A model generated the notes under the pieces. That model was not told where the DNA came from. It worked only from the letters and a program-made list of their open reading frames with translations, and did not search any database. 64,000 bases of DNA from an uncultured Ignavibacteria bacterium. GTDB lineage: Bacteria; Bacteroidota; Ignavibacteria; Tepidaquicellales; OLB5. Where the stretch lies: positions 186,001-250,000 of the forward strand of contig CALMYL010000006.1 in the NCBI GenBank assembly GCA_937873695.1, in the 5' to 3' direction. The position numbers were made by a program, and so were the translations under genes. Below are positions 51,636 through 60,263 of the stretch, one piece after another (position 1 is the stretch's first letter; each line of letters begins with the position of its first letter).

Positions 51636-52088
51636 ATGGAAAATATAATAATCGGCGCTGATCACAGAGGTTTTAACCTTAAGGAAAAACTCAAAGTATT
51701 GCTTTCAAAAAAATACAATGTTATTGATGTTGGCACTAGTTCAGAAGACCCCGCTGACTATCCTGATATTGCTGAGGCTTTGGCAAAAGCAATTCAGGGC
51801 GGAGCGGGGTCCAAAGGAATAATAATTTGCGGAAGCGGTGTTGGCGCTTGTGTTGCCGCCAACAAGTTCAGGGGTATCCGCGCAGGTATCTGCCACGACG
51901 CGTTTTCGGCGCACCAGGGTGTTGAAGATGATGACATGAATGTTATTTGCCTCGGAGGCGGAATAGTAGGTGAGTCGCTTGCCGTTGAAGTTATTAACAC
52001 TTTTCTTAACGCGAAATTTAAGCCGGAAGAAAGATATGTAAGAAGGCTTGAAAAAGTGAAGAAGATAGAAGACAGCCAGCGGAATTGA
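51636..52088 (+). CDS. rpiB: Ribose-5-phosphate isomerase B
   Basis: 150 residues, the normal RpiB/LacAB length. IIIGADHRGFNLK, DYPDIAEALAKAI, the GIIICGSGVGACVAANKF loop with the nucleophilic Cys region, and SAHQGVEDDDMNVICLGGG are the family blocks. It interconverts ribose 5-phosphate and ribulose 5-phosphate in the pentose phosphate pathway. It is divergent from the large kinase gene and converges on aat. Confidence 0.93.
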   Translation: MENIIIGADHRGFNLKEKLKVLLSKKYNVIDVGTSSEDPADYPDIAEALAKAIQGGAGSKGIIICGSGVGACVAANKFRGIRAGICHDAFSAHQGVEDDDMNVICLGGGIVGESLAVEVINTFLNAKFKPEERYVRRLEKVKKIEDSQRN

Positions 52089-52103
52089 AATAGTTTTTTG
52101 AAC

Positions 52104-52715
52104 TCAAAACTTAAATTCGCGTTTTACGTTCATTGCCCTTTCAAGTATTTCAAGATATGCCCTCCGGGATATTTCTATGGCCCCGAATTTTTCGAAGTGA
52201 GAGGTCATCATCTGTATATCAAACAAAATGTATTTATTGCTTCTAAGCAGTTCATATAACTTCACAACGCATACCTTAGAAGCATTATTTTCTTTGTAGA
52301 ACATCGACTCCCCGAAAAACGCGCCCTTATAAGCAACACCGTACAATCCGCCTGCAAGTTTACCATCCTTCCATGCTTCCACTGAATGAGCATATCCCCT
52401 GTAGTGCAGTTCTGTATATGCTGTCATTATCAGCCTGTTTATCCATGTGCTGTCCCTTCTTGAGCATTCATAGATAACTTTTTCAAATGCAGTATCAATT
52501 CTCAGCTCAAACGTATTTTTGTTAATCACCTGCTTCAGTGATCTCGAAATCTTAATTGAGCTTGAACTCAGCTCAATTGGCATAATTGCGCGCGGCGAAG
52601 CTTCAAACCAGGCAATGGAGTTTTCATCTTCTCCCATAGGGAAAATGCCCATGGCGTAACCGTTTATTACCTGGTGCCAGTGCAAAGTGTCGTATCTGTT
52701 CTTAATGGAGCGCAA
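52104..52715 (-). CDS. aat: Leucyl/phenylalanyl-tRNA-protein transferase
   Basis: 203 residues. YAMGIFPMGEDENSIAWFEA and SPRAIMPIE match the Aat signature (GiFPM....i.WwsP.pRaii), followed by FEKVIYECSRR.STWI, YTELHYRGYAHSVEAW, GGLYGVAYKGAFFGESMFYK, and a C-terminal FDIQMMTSHFEKFGA. The enzyme adds Leu or Phe to N-terminal Lys/Arg, making N-degrons. It lies 5 bases downstream of clpS on the same strand, linking degron production with degron delivery. Confidence 0.95.
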   Translation of the reverse strand: MRSIKNRYDTLHWHQVINGYAMGIFPMGEDENSIAWFEASPRAIMPIELSSSSIKISRSLKQVINKNTFELRIDTAFEKVIYECSRRDSTWINRLIMTAYTELHYRGYAHSVEAWKDGKLAGGLYGVAYKGAFFGESMFYKENNASKVCVVKLYELLRSNKYILFDIQMMTSHFEKFGAIEISRRAYLEILERAMNVKREFKF

Positions 52716-52720
52716 GGTTA

Positions 52721-53002
52721 TTAGGCGTTTACTTCAATAGATGTCCGCAGGGCTATCTCTTCCAGTACAGATTGCACCGACAGGCACTTTTCCAATTCGC
52801 CGGAAATAACAGCGGCCCTGCCTTTGTTATGCGCTTCAAGTGTGATTGATTCAGCCCTGTCATATCCATAACCTGTTGCCAGCATCAGCTGGTTTATAAC
52901 TTCGTCAAAATCATGATGCGCGTCATTGAACAATATCAGTGTAAAACCCTGCGTTGTTGTATCAATATCTGTTGGAGATGTTATTTCTTCTGTTTGCTGC
53001 AT
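52721..53002 (-). CDS. clpS: ClpS, ClpA/C protease adaptor for N-degrons
   Basis: 93 residues. A flexible N-terminus is followed by the ClpS core: FTLILFNDAHHDFDEVINQL, GYDRAESITLEAHNKGRAAV, ISGELEKCLSVQSVLEE. The Asn-Asp pair of the FND segment and the His of AHNKG correspond to the N-degron pocket. ClpS hands proteins with Leu/Phe/Tyr/Trp N-termini to the Clp protease. Co-transcription with aat (5-base spacing) is functionally fitting. Confidence 0.93.
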   Translation of the reverse strand: MQQTEEITSPTDIDTTTQGFTLILFNDAHHDFDEVINQLMLATGYGYDRAESITLEAHNKGRAAVISGELEKCLSVQSVLEEIALRTSIEVNA

Positions 53003-53139
53003 TGATTTATTATTGTTGAATGTTGAGGATCAAATTCTTCCCCGAATTCCGAAGTTTCCCATTATTGATTATTCAGCTGATTCTTTGAAGCTGCCGCTGC
53101 TTTTAAATCCGCAATTCAAAAATCCGCATTCCGCAATAT

Positions 53140-54741
53140 TTATGAATTCCACTCTTCGTTCTCATAATCATATGACGAAGAGGAATCTCTGCGGGTTGCT
53201 TTATTGAAAAGCATAGCTCCCACCATATCTTTGTACGATACACCGTCATCCAGCTCATCTTTAGCTATTTTTGAATTGTTATGCAGCCCGTCCAGCATAA
53301 ATTCCATCAGTGAGGCAAGTTCATATTCATTTTCAATGGTTTTTATGTGATTTCTTACTGCTTTTTCCAGCCCTTCAACTCTCATTAAGGTATTAAAATA
53401 TTCTTCAAATTTCATATCATCATTAAGCTCTATATAATTCCCGTCTTCAAACCAACCTATCACATCCTGGTAAGGTTCCGCGGCAGTATTTCCCTGGTCT
53501 GCCTTTGGAATATCTTTCCTGGACTGCTCGCTTTTCTGGAATGCATTTGATGCCGGCGTTTTTGTTTTTCTCTTAAGCGGGTCAGGGAAATACTTCCTGA
53601 AAACTTCCCTGATGCTTTTGCCCAGCAGGGCTTTGCTGACTTTCACGGGACCTTCCTGCTCGCCTTCAAATACAAGCTCAATTTTTCCCGTCATTCCCGG
53701 AAGTACTGCACCAAGATCTGTAATGCGCGGGAAGATTATCTTCTCGTCGTTTATTATTGATCTTCTTTCGGCATTGCTCACAAGATTTTCCATCGCAGAA
53801 ATTGTCATTCTTGCGCTTACCCCAGATTTCTGCTCAACAAACTCACTTCTCCGGGCTTCATGAGCCGCTGATTCAATTATTTCTTTCATGTAATAAGGTA
53901 TTATTACATCTTTATCATGATGTCTTTTTATCCAGCTCTGTGATTCAGTAATTTTAATACCATCTTCAACGCTTTTGGGGTAGTGGGTTATTATCTGTGA
54001 ATCAATTCTGTCTTTAAGCGGAGTGATAATATTTCCGCGGTTTGTGTAATCTTCAGGGTTAGCGGTATATACAATAAATACATCCAACGGGAATCGTATA
54101 TTAAAACCGCGTATCTGTATATCGCGCTCCTGCATTATATTAAGCAATCCAACCTGTATCCTTGGCTGCAGGTCAGGTAATTCGTTTATTGCAAAGATCC
54201 CCCTGTTGGTCCTTGGTACAATTCCAAAATGGATCGCTCCTTCATGTGAATAATGCAGCCGCTGCGTAGCGGCTTTGATGGGATCAATATCACCAATCAA
54301 ATCAGCTATTGTAACATCCGGAGTCGCCAGTTTCTCTCCAAAACGGCGCTCTCTGCCTATCCACTCAATTTCAGTTTTATCGCCGTTTGCTTCAACAGTA
54401 TCCACCGCAAACTTCGAAATAGGGAAGTATGGATTGTCATTAATTTCAGACCCTTTAATTATCGGGATAAACTCATCAAGCAGGTCAACCAGCATTCTTG
54501 CCATTTTGGTCTTTGCCTGTCCCCTTAAACCCAGAAATATAACATCATGCTTTGCAAGAATGGCATTTATCACCTGCGGAATTACAGTTTTTTCATAACC
54601 GATTATTCCGGGAAATATCTCTTCTTTATTGCGGAGTTTTTTAACCAGATTTTTTCTTAATTCATCTTTAACTGCAAGTACTTCATAACCGGCATTCTTT
54701 AGCTCGCCAACTGTTTTCGGCAGATCAACTGTCTTCGTCAT
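53140..54741 (-). CDS. MoxR/ChlI-type AAA+ ATPase (magnesium chelatase-like)
   Basis: 533 residues. Walker A GLRGQAKTKMA (71-81), Walker B-like GIFAINELPDLQP, and sensor-type VYTANPEDYTNRG with PLKDRIDSQI are typical of MoxR/magnesium-chelatase I subunits. The first 50 residues and the last 150, which include a low-complexity linker after KYFPDPLKRK, are family-specific extensions. Such AAA+ proteins act as chaperones or remodelers with a von Willebrand A partner; none is adjacent here. It stands alone, 137 bases upstream of clpS, in a single transcript at most. Confidence 0.8.
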   Translation of the reverse strand: MTKTVDLPKTVGELKNAGYEVLAVKDELRKNLVKKLRNKEEIFPGIIGYEKTVIPQVINAILAKHDVIFLGLRGQAKTKMARMLVDLLDEFIPIIKGSEINDNPYFPISKFAVDTVEANGDKTEIEWIGRERRFGEKLATPDVTIADLIGDIDPIKAATQRLHYSHEGAIHFGIVPRTNRGIFAINELPDLQPRIQVGLLNIMQERDIQIRGFNIRFPLDVFIVYTANPEDYTNRGNIITPLKDRIDSQIITHYPKSVEDGIKITESQSWIKRHHDKDVIIPYYMKEIIESAAHEARRSEFVEQKSGVSARMTISAMENLVSNAERRSIINDEKIIFPRITDLGAVLPGMTGKIELVFEGEQEGPVKVSKALLGKSIREVFRKYFPDPLKRKTKTPASNAFQKSEQSRKDIPKADQGNTAAEPYQDVIGWFEDGNYIELNDDMKFEEYFNTLMRVEGLEKAVRNHIKTIENEYELASLMEFMLDGLHNNSKIAKDELDDGVSYKDMVGAMLFNKATRRDSSSSYDYENEEWNS

Positions 54742-54936
54742 TAAATAGTTTTCTTTCTTTGTGTAATTTTCAAAAATTAGCTAAATAAATAATGTAAATC
54801 AATTTCATAAAAATTAACAGAATTGACAAATATTGATTTTAATTGCCATTGCAGGGTATTCGGTTTATGGCGCATATCAATAACAAAAGAGGAAGATGTA
54901 ATCTTCCCCTTTTTGGTACCTGTTTTGAGAAATTGT

Positions 54937-55368
54937 TTATTTATAATAATAAATATATGAATTCAGGTTTTCTATTTCCTGTTTCTTTTCTTCAGCGTCT
55001 TCTGCCATCAGGTCACGCATTGATACTACACCTATAAGCTTCTCTCCATCCCTGACGGGCATATGCCTGATATTTTCCTGCTTCATTATGTTCATGCAGT
55101 CGTTATAAGAGTCATGAGCTTCCATAAGTATAACACCCCGGGTCATTACATCATCAACCTTAGTGTTTTCCATATCAAGCCGTTTGGCGGCGCACCTTAC
55201 CATCAGGTCCCTTTCGGAAAAAATACCCTTAAGTTTTCCTCCGTCATCCAGTACAGGAACGGCACCAATGTTGTTTTTTGCCATCTCTCCAACAACTTCA
55301 TAAACTGTCATTCCAGTATTTACATAGAACATTTCCTTTTGCGAGCAAATATCACGAAGTGATTTCAT
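54937..55368 (-). CDS. CBS-domain-pair protein
   Basis: 143 residues with two CBS motifs: YVNTGMTVYEVVGEMAKNNI / GAVPVLDDGGKLKGIFSERD and VILMEAHDSYNDCMNIMKQE / RHMPVRDGEKLIGVVSMRDL. Stand-alone CBS pairs bind adenosine nucleotides and sense energy charge. No other domain is fused. It is monocistronic, with over 150 bases on either side. Confidence 0.9.
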   Translation of the reverse strand: MKSLRDICSQKEMFYVNTGMTVYEVVGEMAKNNIGAVPVLDDGGKLKGIFSERDLMVRCAAKRLDMENTKVDDVMTRGVILMEAHDSYNDCMNIMKQENIRHMPVRDGEKLIGVVSMRDLMAEDAEEKKQEIENLNSYIYYYK

Positions 55369-55576
55369 ATGTTACTCCTTTCCGGCCGGTTTGTAATATA
55401 GACCCTGAAAAAAAGTTTGACTTACCTGATTTGGATTGTACTAAAGATAACAATTATTGTGGCGTAATGCAACTTTAAATATTTAACATTCAGGAGGTGT
55501 CAAAGTTCTGTTTATCAAAAAAACGTGATTTTTACAGTTTTCTTAAAGGTCAGGTGGCGTTGATTTATGGCGCTTT

Positions 55577-55792
55577 TCAGTCTTCAAGTTCTTCACAGTA
55601 GAAGTTCATTCCGGCAAGTGTCTTTTCAATTGAGCGCGGTGATATCCCGGCTGCTTCAATTCTCAGAATGTTTTCGTTGTCCTCAAGGTCAAAGCTCCAT
55701 CTGTATATTCCCTTAATGCTGTTTAAATGCGGTGCTATATTTTCAATATGCTCTGTACTTTCTACACCTGTTCTGAATACAAGAATTTCCAT
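55577..55792 (-). CDS. Small HMA-fold-like protein without metal cysteines
   Basis: 71 residues with a beta-alpha-beta-beta-alpha-beta pattern like copper chaperones (MEILVFRTGVESTEHIENI, GIYRWSFDLEDNENILRIEA, ISPRSIEKTLAGMNFYCEEL), but the metal-binding CxxC is replaced by GVEST. It is probably a protein-interaction variant of the ferredoxin-like fold. It is the third gene of the sigma-factor unit, 17 bases after the membrane protein gene. Confidence 0.6.
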   Translation of the reverse strand: MEILVFRTGVESTEHIENIAPHLNSIKGIYRWSFDLEDNENILRIEAAGISPRSIEKTLAGMNFYCEELED

Positions 55793-55809
55793 TTGTGCGA
55801 AGTTAAATA

Positions 55810-56199
55810 TTATTTCTTTTCTTCTTTTGGTTCTGCCTTAGCGGCACTGCTTTCGCAGTTATCGTCGGTAAATGTGAATACGAACCGGCTGTTGCATTTG
55901 TTTTTAAATTTTTCTTTCTCTTCCGGAGTCATAGCGTCATATTTTGCCCGAAGCTTTTTCTTCCACATTTCATCCGGGTAGCTGTGGGGCCTTCTGCCTA
56001 AACCTCTGCCCATTGAACCGAAGAGTATTTTTGCCAGAAGGAGAAGTCCGGCAGATTGCCAGTAATTCAGCAATGGTCCGTTAAAAATTGACGGAATAAG
56101 TGCATTCCATAAAAGCATTACTACAACACTGGTGATTGCCAGTATAAGTATCATTTTAAGTAAAAACAGGGGACCCCTGATAAATTTTCTGTGTTTCAT
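55810..56199 (-). CDS. Small membrane protein downstream of the sigma factor
   Basis: 129 residues with two hydrophobic segments (LKMILILAITSVVVMLLWNA and WQSAGLLLLAKILFGSM), then a cytosolic charged tail with DEMWKKKLRAKYDAMTPEEK, a motif common in small envelope-stress proteins beside ECF-type sigma genes in Bacteroidota. It starts 38 bases after the sigma factor gene and could act in its control; it has no recognisable anti-sigma zinc motif. Confidence 0.6.
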   Translation of the reverse strand: MKHRKFIRGPLFLLKMILILAITSVVVMLLWNALIPSIFNGPLLNYWQSAGLLLLAKILFGSMGRGLGRRPHSYPDEMWKKKLRAKYDAMTPEEKEKFKNKCNSRFVFTFTDDNCESSAAKAEPKEEKK

Positions 56200-56237
56200 A
56201 ATGTTACCTGTATAATATTCTTTTTAAATTCTTTAAC

Positions 56238-56855
56238 TTAAGCCTGTGATGTTATCTCATCATAAAGCTCTTTTAATTCTTCCCGCAGGTATAGCTCTGC
56301 GTAACGCTTTCTTGAAAGCAAAGTGTTAATTCCAACACCGGTTAACTCAGATATCTCCCTGAAGCCTTTTCCTTCAAACTCATGCATAATAAATACTTCT
56401 CGCTGCTTTTCGGGTAAGTTATTAAGCAGCTCTTCAAGCATTGGCCAGAACTCCTGCCTGTTGAACTCAACATCCTGGTTCTGTGTATCTTCAAAGCTCA
56501 GGTCTTCAATTCTGTAGGAATTGTTCATCTCATCATCAAAAACAGATTCATTCATCTTATCAAGCGATACGGGTTTTATTTTCCTGTACCAGTCTATTAT
56601 TTTATTTGATGCAGCTTTAAAAAGCCAGGAAGCTGTTTTTTCTATCGGGTCCTCACGCATCGTCTTTGTAAACTGATAGAAAACATCCTGAAGAATATCT
56701 TCCGCGTCAGACTCTGCTGCGACTCTGCGTCTAATGAACCCAAGCAGTCTTGGGCTCTCTTTTTCGATAACTTCCTTCAGACGGGAGTTTTGTTGTTCAA
56801 GCTTCTCTTTCAAATTAAGATCTTTACCTGTCTCCCGTGCAACTGCAATTTCCAT
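56238..56855 (-). CDS. ECF-type sigma-70 family RNA polymerase sigma factor
   Basis: 205 residues. Region 2 is visible in LLGFIRRRVAAESDAEDILQ, DVFYQFTKTM and TASWLFKAASNKIIDWYRK; region 4 in LNNLPEKQREVFIMHEFEGK, GFREISELTGVGINTLLSRK and RYAELYLREEL. The 30-residue N-terminal extension and the long spacer (about 45 residues) are beyond the usual ECF size. It starts a three-gene unit with a small membrane protein and an HMA-like protein, which may report envelope state. Confidence 0.92.
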   Translation of the reverse strand: MEIAVARETGKDLNLKEKLEQQNSRLKEVIEKESPRLLGFIRRRVAAESDAEDILQDVFYQFTKTMREDPIEKTASWLFKAASNKIIDWYRKIKPVSLDKMNESVFDDEMNNSYRIEDLSFEDTQNQDVEFNRQEFWPMLEELLNNLPEKQREVFIMHEFEGKGFREISELTGVGINTLLSRKRYAELYLREELKELYDEITSQA

Positions 56856-57041
56856 TTAAGACTTCTGAATTTAAAATAAACATTCCTGCTTTATGATTGT
56901 TCAGACGGTTATTGTTTAGTTATATTTTATAATATAGAATATTAAATATCACCGAAAAATTCAATATTTTATTGAATAATTATTTCCTTTTTAATGATAG
57001 TGAACTGCAATTAAATTTGTACCAATTTAAAATTACTTTTT

Positions 57042-58049
57042 TTGCAGGAAAACTCACAATATTACAGGTTTGAAACCCCTCAAATGGAACCCGCCCGGCA
57101 GGTAAAAAAGAAAAAGAAATTCGGTCCATGGCTTTACATTGTAATGTTTGCTGCAACTTGTATTACTACAGTTATGGGCGGCGTTTACTGGATGGGGAGA
57201 GATCCTTATGATATAAGCAATTTTCAGCTGGGCATAACTTATGCATCGTTGGTAATTCTGTTTTTGACCTTTCATGAATTCGGGCACTATTTCGCGGCTA
57301 AGTTTCATAAAATTGATACAACTTTGCCTTTGTACATTCCCATGCCAATGCCCGACATGCTGAACCCGTTCGGGACAATGGGCGCGGTCATTAAGATCAG
57401 AGAGCCGATCAAAACCAGGAAAGCGCTTTTTGATATTGGCATTGCCGGACCCATTGCCGGATTTGTTGTTGCCGTGTCTTCTCTGGTATATGGTTTAATG
57501 ACACTCCCTTCGATCGATTACCTGTATTCAATACACCCCGAGTATGTTTCAGGCGGCCTGCCGCCGGTAAACGGGATCACTTTTGCCAATACTCTGCTCT
57601 ATTCTGTGTTAACAAAAATTCTGCCATTGCCTCAAAACGCTTTTCTGCCGCCAATGAATGAAATATATCATTACCCGTTTTTATGCGCAGGATGGTTCGG
57701 ATTGTTTGTAACATCACTTAACCTAATGCCTATTGGACAGCTTGACGGGGGGCATATTTCTTATGCTCTGCTGGGAAACAAACACAAACTTGTCGCCCGG
57801 TTCTTCTTCGGGCTGCTGATTTTGATGTCTGCAATAGGCGGCCTAAATGAATTGGGCTGGCTGAACTGGTATGATTATGGTTCGCTAATGTGGGTAATTT
57901 GGGTTGTGCTGCTTATATTCCTGATCAAGATAGATCACCCGCCGTTCTATGACACCACGCCACTTGGAGCCGGCAGGAAACTGCTTGGAGGTTTTGCATT
58001 CATAATGTTCATTTGTTCTTTTACTCCTGCGCCTATTAATGTATTCTGA
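57042..58049 (+). CDS. Site-2 protease family (M50) membrane metalloprotease
   Basis: 335 residues from a TTG at 57042; an ATG at 57084 is a safer alternative giving 321 residues. Multiple transmembrane segments carry the zinc motif HEFGHYFAAKF (HExxH at 78-82 from TTG) and the downstream LMPIGQLDGGHISYAL (third zinc ligand in the DG motif). The loop LPLYIPMPMPDMLNPFGTMG and the FDIGIAGPIAGF segment are typical of the S2P-like bacterial subfamily without PDZ. Such enzymes cleave substrates inside the membrane, often anti-sigma factors; the divergent sigma operon is a tempting but unproven partner. Confidence 0.88.
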   Translation: MQENSQYYRFETPQMEPARQVKKKKKFGPWLYIVMFAATCITTVMGGVYWMGRDPYDISNFQLGITYASLVILFLTFHEFGHYFAAKFHKIDTTLPLYIPMPMPDMLNPFGTMGAVIKIREPIKTRKALFDIGIAGPIAGFVVAVSSLVYGLMTLPSIDYLYSIHPEYVSGGLPPVNGITFANTLLYSVLTKILPLPQNAFLPPMNEIYHYPFLCAGWFGLFVTSLNLMPIGQLDGGHISYALLGNKHKLVARFFFGLLILMSAIGGLNELGWLNWYDYGSLMWVIWVVLLIFLIKIDHPPFYDTTPLGAGRKLLGGFAFIMFICSFTPAPINVF

Positions 58050-58087
58050 TCGATCCGAAAGGGATTGTTATCTGTGCAGCATTTGTA

Positions 58088-58591
58088 TTATGGGGCTTCT
58101 ACCAGCTTCATGTTTTCTGAATTCAGGAACCAGCCAAACTTTCCTTTCCCAGAAGCAGGATCATATTTTATCTTGCATACACTTGCGTTCTTAAAGTTGA
58201 GCTGAAGGTCCTTTACCGGGTTATCTTTGATAAGGTTAAGCGAAAATGAATTTACATCTGGGGCGTGGCCAAATACCGCTATGCTGTTATGATGCGAGTG
58301 TCTTTTTATCAGCTGCGCGAACCGGCTGAATGTATTGCCTCCAATAAGCTCTATGGCTGTTTTAATCTCATCATCATACTTCAGCACTGATGCAAACACT
58401 TCAGCCGTTTGCACAGCCCGTACCAGGGGACTGGAAAGTATACTATCAAACCGTATCTTCATATCCTTAAGCCGCTGCGCTACTATTCTGCAGTGGTTTC
58501 TGCCATGAATTGTCAGATACCTGTAACTTTCCTCAACAATTTCATTGTCAAGATCTGCTGCTACACCGTGCCGTATTATATAAATATCCAT
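58088..58591 (-). CDS. SixA-type histidine phosphatase
   Basis: 167 residues with the phosphohistidine motif RHG at 7-9 (DIYIIRHGVA), LTIHGRNHCRIVAQRLKDM, the second Arg block ILSSPLVRAVQTAEVF and VFGHAPDVNSF with the second catalytic His. SixA dephosphorylates phosphohistidine on Hpt domains; substrate here is unknown. It abuts mtaB (the mtaB stop codon is the base next to its start), so they are co-transcribed. Confidence 0.88.
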   Translation of the reverse strand: MDIYIIRHGVAADLDNEIVEESYRYLTIHGRNHCRIVAQRLKDMKIRFDSILSSPLVRAVQTAEVFASVLKYDDEIKTAIELIGGNTFSRFAQLIKRHSHHNSIAVFGHAPDVNSFSLNLIKDNPVKDLQLNFKNASVCKIKYDPASGKGKFGWFLNSENMKLVEAP

Positions 58592-59899
58592 CTACAGTAT
58601 TTTTCCTTCAGCAAACAAATAATTATCAGCTGTTTCAATCTCAAAATCCTTAATAGTGTTCTCCAGTGAAATGCTGTGCTTTGTTCTTACTTTAATATAA
58701 TTATCAGTAAAACCATATATATATTCATCCGGTTTAGCTGTTTCAAAAAGCACTTTGTGTTTATTTCCCGCATTTTTTCTGTAAAACAATAAACGCTTTT
58801 TGTTAGAAAGCTCCCGTAAGATCCCGCTTCGTTCCTTTCTGGCGCTCATATCAACCCTTCCCGGGAGTGTTACCGCGAAAGTATTTCTGCGTTCCGAATA
58901 AGTAAAAACATGCAGGTAGCTTACCTGCAGTTCTTCAAGAAAATCAAACGTGTTTTCAAACCTGTCATCTGTTTCTCCCGGGAAGCCAATTATTACATCA
59001 ACCCCTATTCCAACACCGGGAATGCTGCGGTTGAGTTTTTCTATGAGGTTTTCGTAAAAATCTCTGTTATATCTTCGTCTCATTAATTTCAGTGTTTCCG
59101 GGTCGCCGCTTTGAAGAGGAATATGAAAATGGCTGCATAATTTGACCGATGAGCCTGCAAGTTGGATGATATCATCGTTCAAAAGGTTTGGTTCAATTGA
59201 ACTTATCCTTATTCTTGGTATATCCAGTTTTTCAAGTTCGCAAAGCACATCATACAGATTGTTTACCCCGGGAGTACCGTTTTGGTAATTATAGTCCCCG
59301 GTATTCACGCCTGTAAGCACTATCTCTTTATAACCTGCGTCAATCAGTTTTTCAGCGTTTTCAATTACCCTGTTCATTGCAAGACTTCTCGATTTTCCGC
59401 GCGCCAGCGGTATGGTACAGAATGAACAATTGTAATCGCAGCCGTCCTGTATTTTCAGGAATGCGCGCGTTCTTGATTCAACATCGCTTGAATAAGCGTA
59501 ATCAAGATTCGTAATTTCCTCAGTCGGTGAAGTAAATACGCATGAAAGCTCTTTCTTTTCAAAACCGTTAACATAATCAAACAGTTTGAATTTTTCATTT
59601 GAGCCAAGGACAAGATCAACCCCGTGGATTTCTGCAATTTCATTTGGCTGCAATTGCGCGTAACACCCTGTTACTATTATGTAAGTATCAGGATTCTTAT
59701 TTAGCACACTCCTTATTATCTGCCTGCATTCTTTATCAGCATTATCCGTAACGCTGCACGTATTCAGCACAAAAATATCGGATTTTTCACCGTAATCCTT
59801 CAATTCAAATCCATTACTGTTGAATTTGCCTGCCAGAGTCGATGTTTCGGAGTAATTGAGTTTACAGCCCAATGTATGTAATGATACAGATTTACCCAT
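58592..59899 (-). CDS. mtaB: tRNA t6A37 methylthiotransferase MtaB
   Basis: 435 residues: UPF0004 domain (LHTLGCKLNYSETSTLAG with its cluster-binding cysteines), radical SAM cluster motif CDYNCSFCTIPLARGKSRS (CxxxCxxC), HIPLQSGDPETLKLMRRRYN, and a C-terminal TRAM-like region. LGCKLNYSET identifies the MtaB rather than the MiaB branch. It adds the 2-methylthio group to t6A37 in ANN-decoding tRNAs. It precedes the SixA-type gene in one transcript. Confidence 0.94.
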   Translation of the reverse strand: MGKSVSLHTLGCKLNYSETSTLAGKFNSNGFELKDYGEKSDIFVLNTCSVTDNADKECRQIIRSVLNKNPDTYIIVTGCYAQLQPNEIAEIHGVDLVLGSNEKFKLFDYVNGFEKKELSCVFTSPTEEITNLDYAYSSDVESRTRAFLKIQDGCDYNCSFCTIPLARGKSRSLAMNRVIENAEKLIDAGYKEIVLTGVNTGDYNYQNGTPGVNNLYDVLCELEKLDIPRIRISSIEPNLLNDDIIQLAGSSVKLCSHFHIPLQSGDPETLKLMRRRYNRDFYENLIEKLNRSIPGVGIGVDVIIGFPGETDDRFENTFDFLEELQVSYLHVFTYSERRNTFAVTLPGRVDMSARKERSGILRELSNKKRLLFYRKNAGNKHKVLFETAKPDEYIYGFTDNYIKVRTKHSISLENTIKDFEIETADNYLFAEGKIL

Positions 59900-60015
59900 T
59901 ATACAAAGTTACTAACAAATTGGTACATATTTAATGGAATTTTATTGTCAGGATTTACAATTATAGTGTATATTGTTTAAATTTATTGCAGTTTTACTGT
60001 AATTTAGCTGATTAA

Positions 60016-60217
60016 ATGAAAGAAATTTCAACATTTTTACTGGTTTTTGTACTGAATTTTTCTGCCCTCTCTGAAGAGATAAAAACCATTTGCTTCAGAT
60101 GGTGATACAAACCCCGGGAAGGTCATCATTTCTAATATAATCGTCGGCTCAGGAAATAAAATTGCTTTAAAAATGGCAAGAGGCGGGGGTTTTGCAATAA
60201 TGATGAAAAGGAAGTAA
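60016..60217 (+). pseudogene. Remnant of a GH97-type glycoside hydrolase (N-terminal signal plus C-terminal end)
   Basis: An ATG at 60016 opens a signal-peptide-like stretch (MKEISTFLLVFVLNFSALSE) that stops after 29 codons. In another frame, ending with TAA at 60215-60217, the residues ASDGDTNPGKVIISNIIV and IALKMARGGGFAIMMK resemble the C-terminal end of GH97 alpha-glucosidases (NP.s..I......lklkmApGGGfAi). Start and end of a secreted glycosidase seem joined by a large internal deletion with a frameshift. The family call is from remembered C-terminal pattern. The rest of the 59900-60263 gap holds no other gene. Confidence 0.5.
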
Positions 60218-60263
60218 CCGGCTTGACCCATCTGTATAAACCAGGCAGAATATACACTTCGGG

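Noticed and set aside
60037-60231. 64-codon minus-strand ORF
   Set aside because: It is antisense to the GH97-like remnant and shows no motif; the plus-strand reading explains the sequence better.
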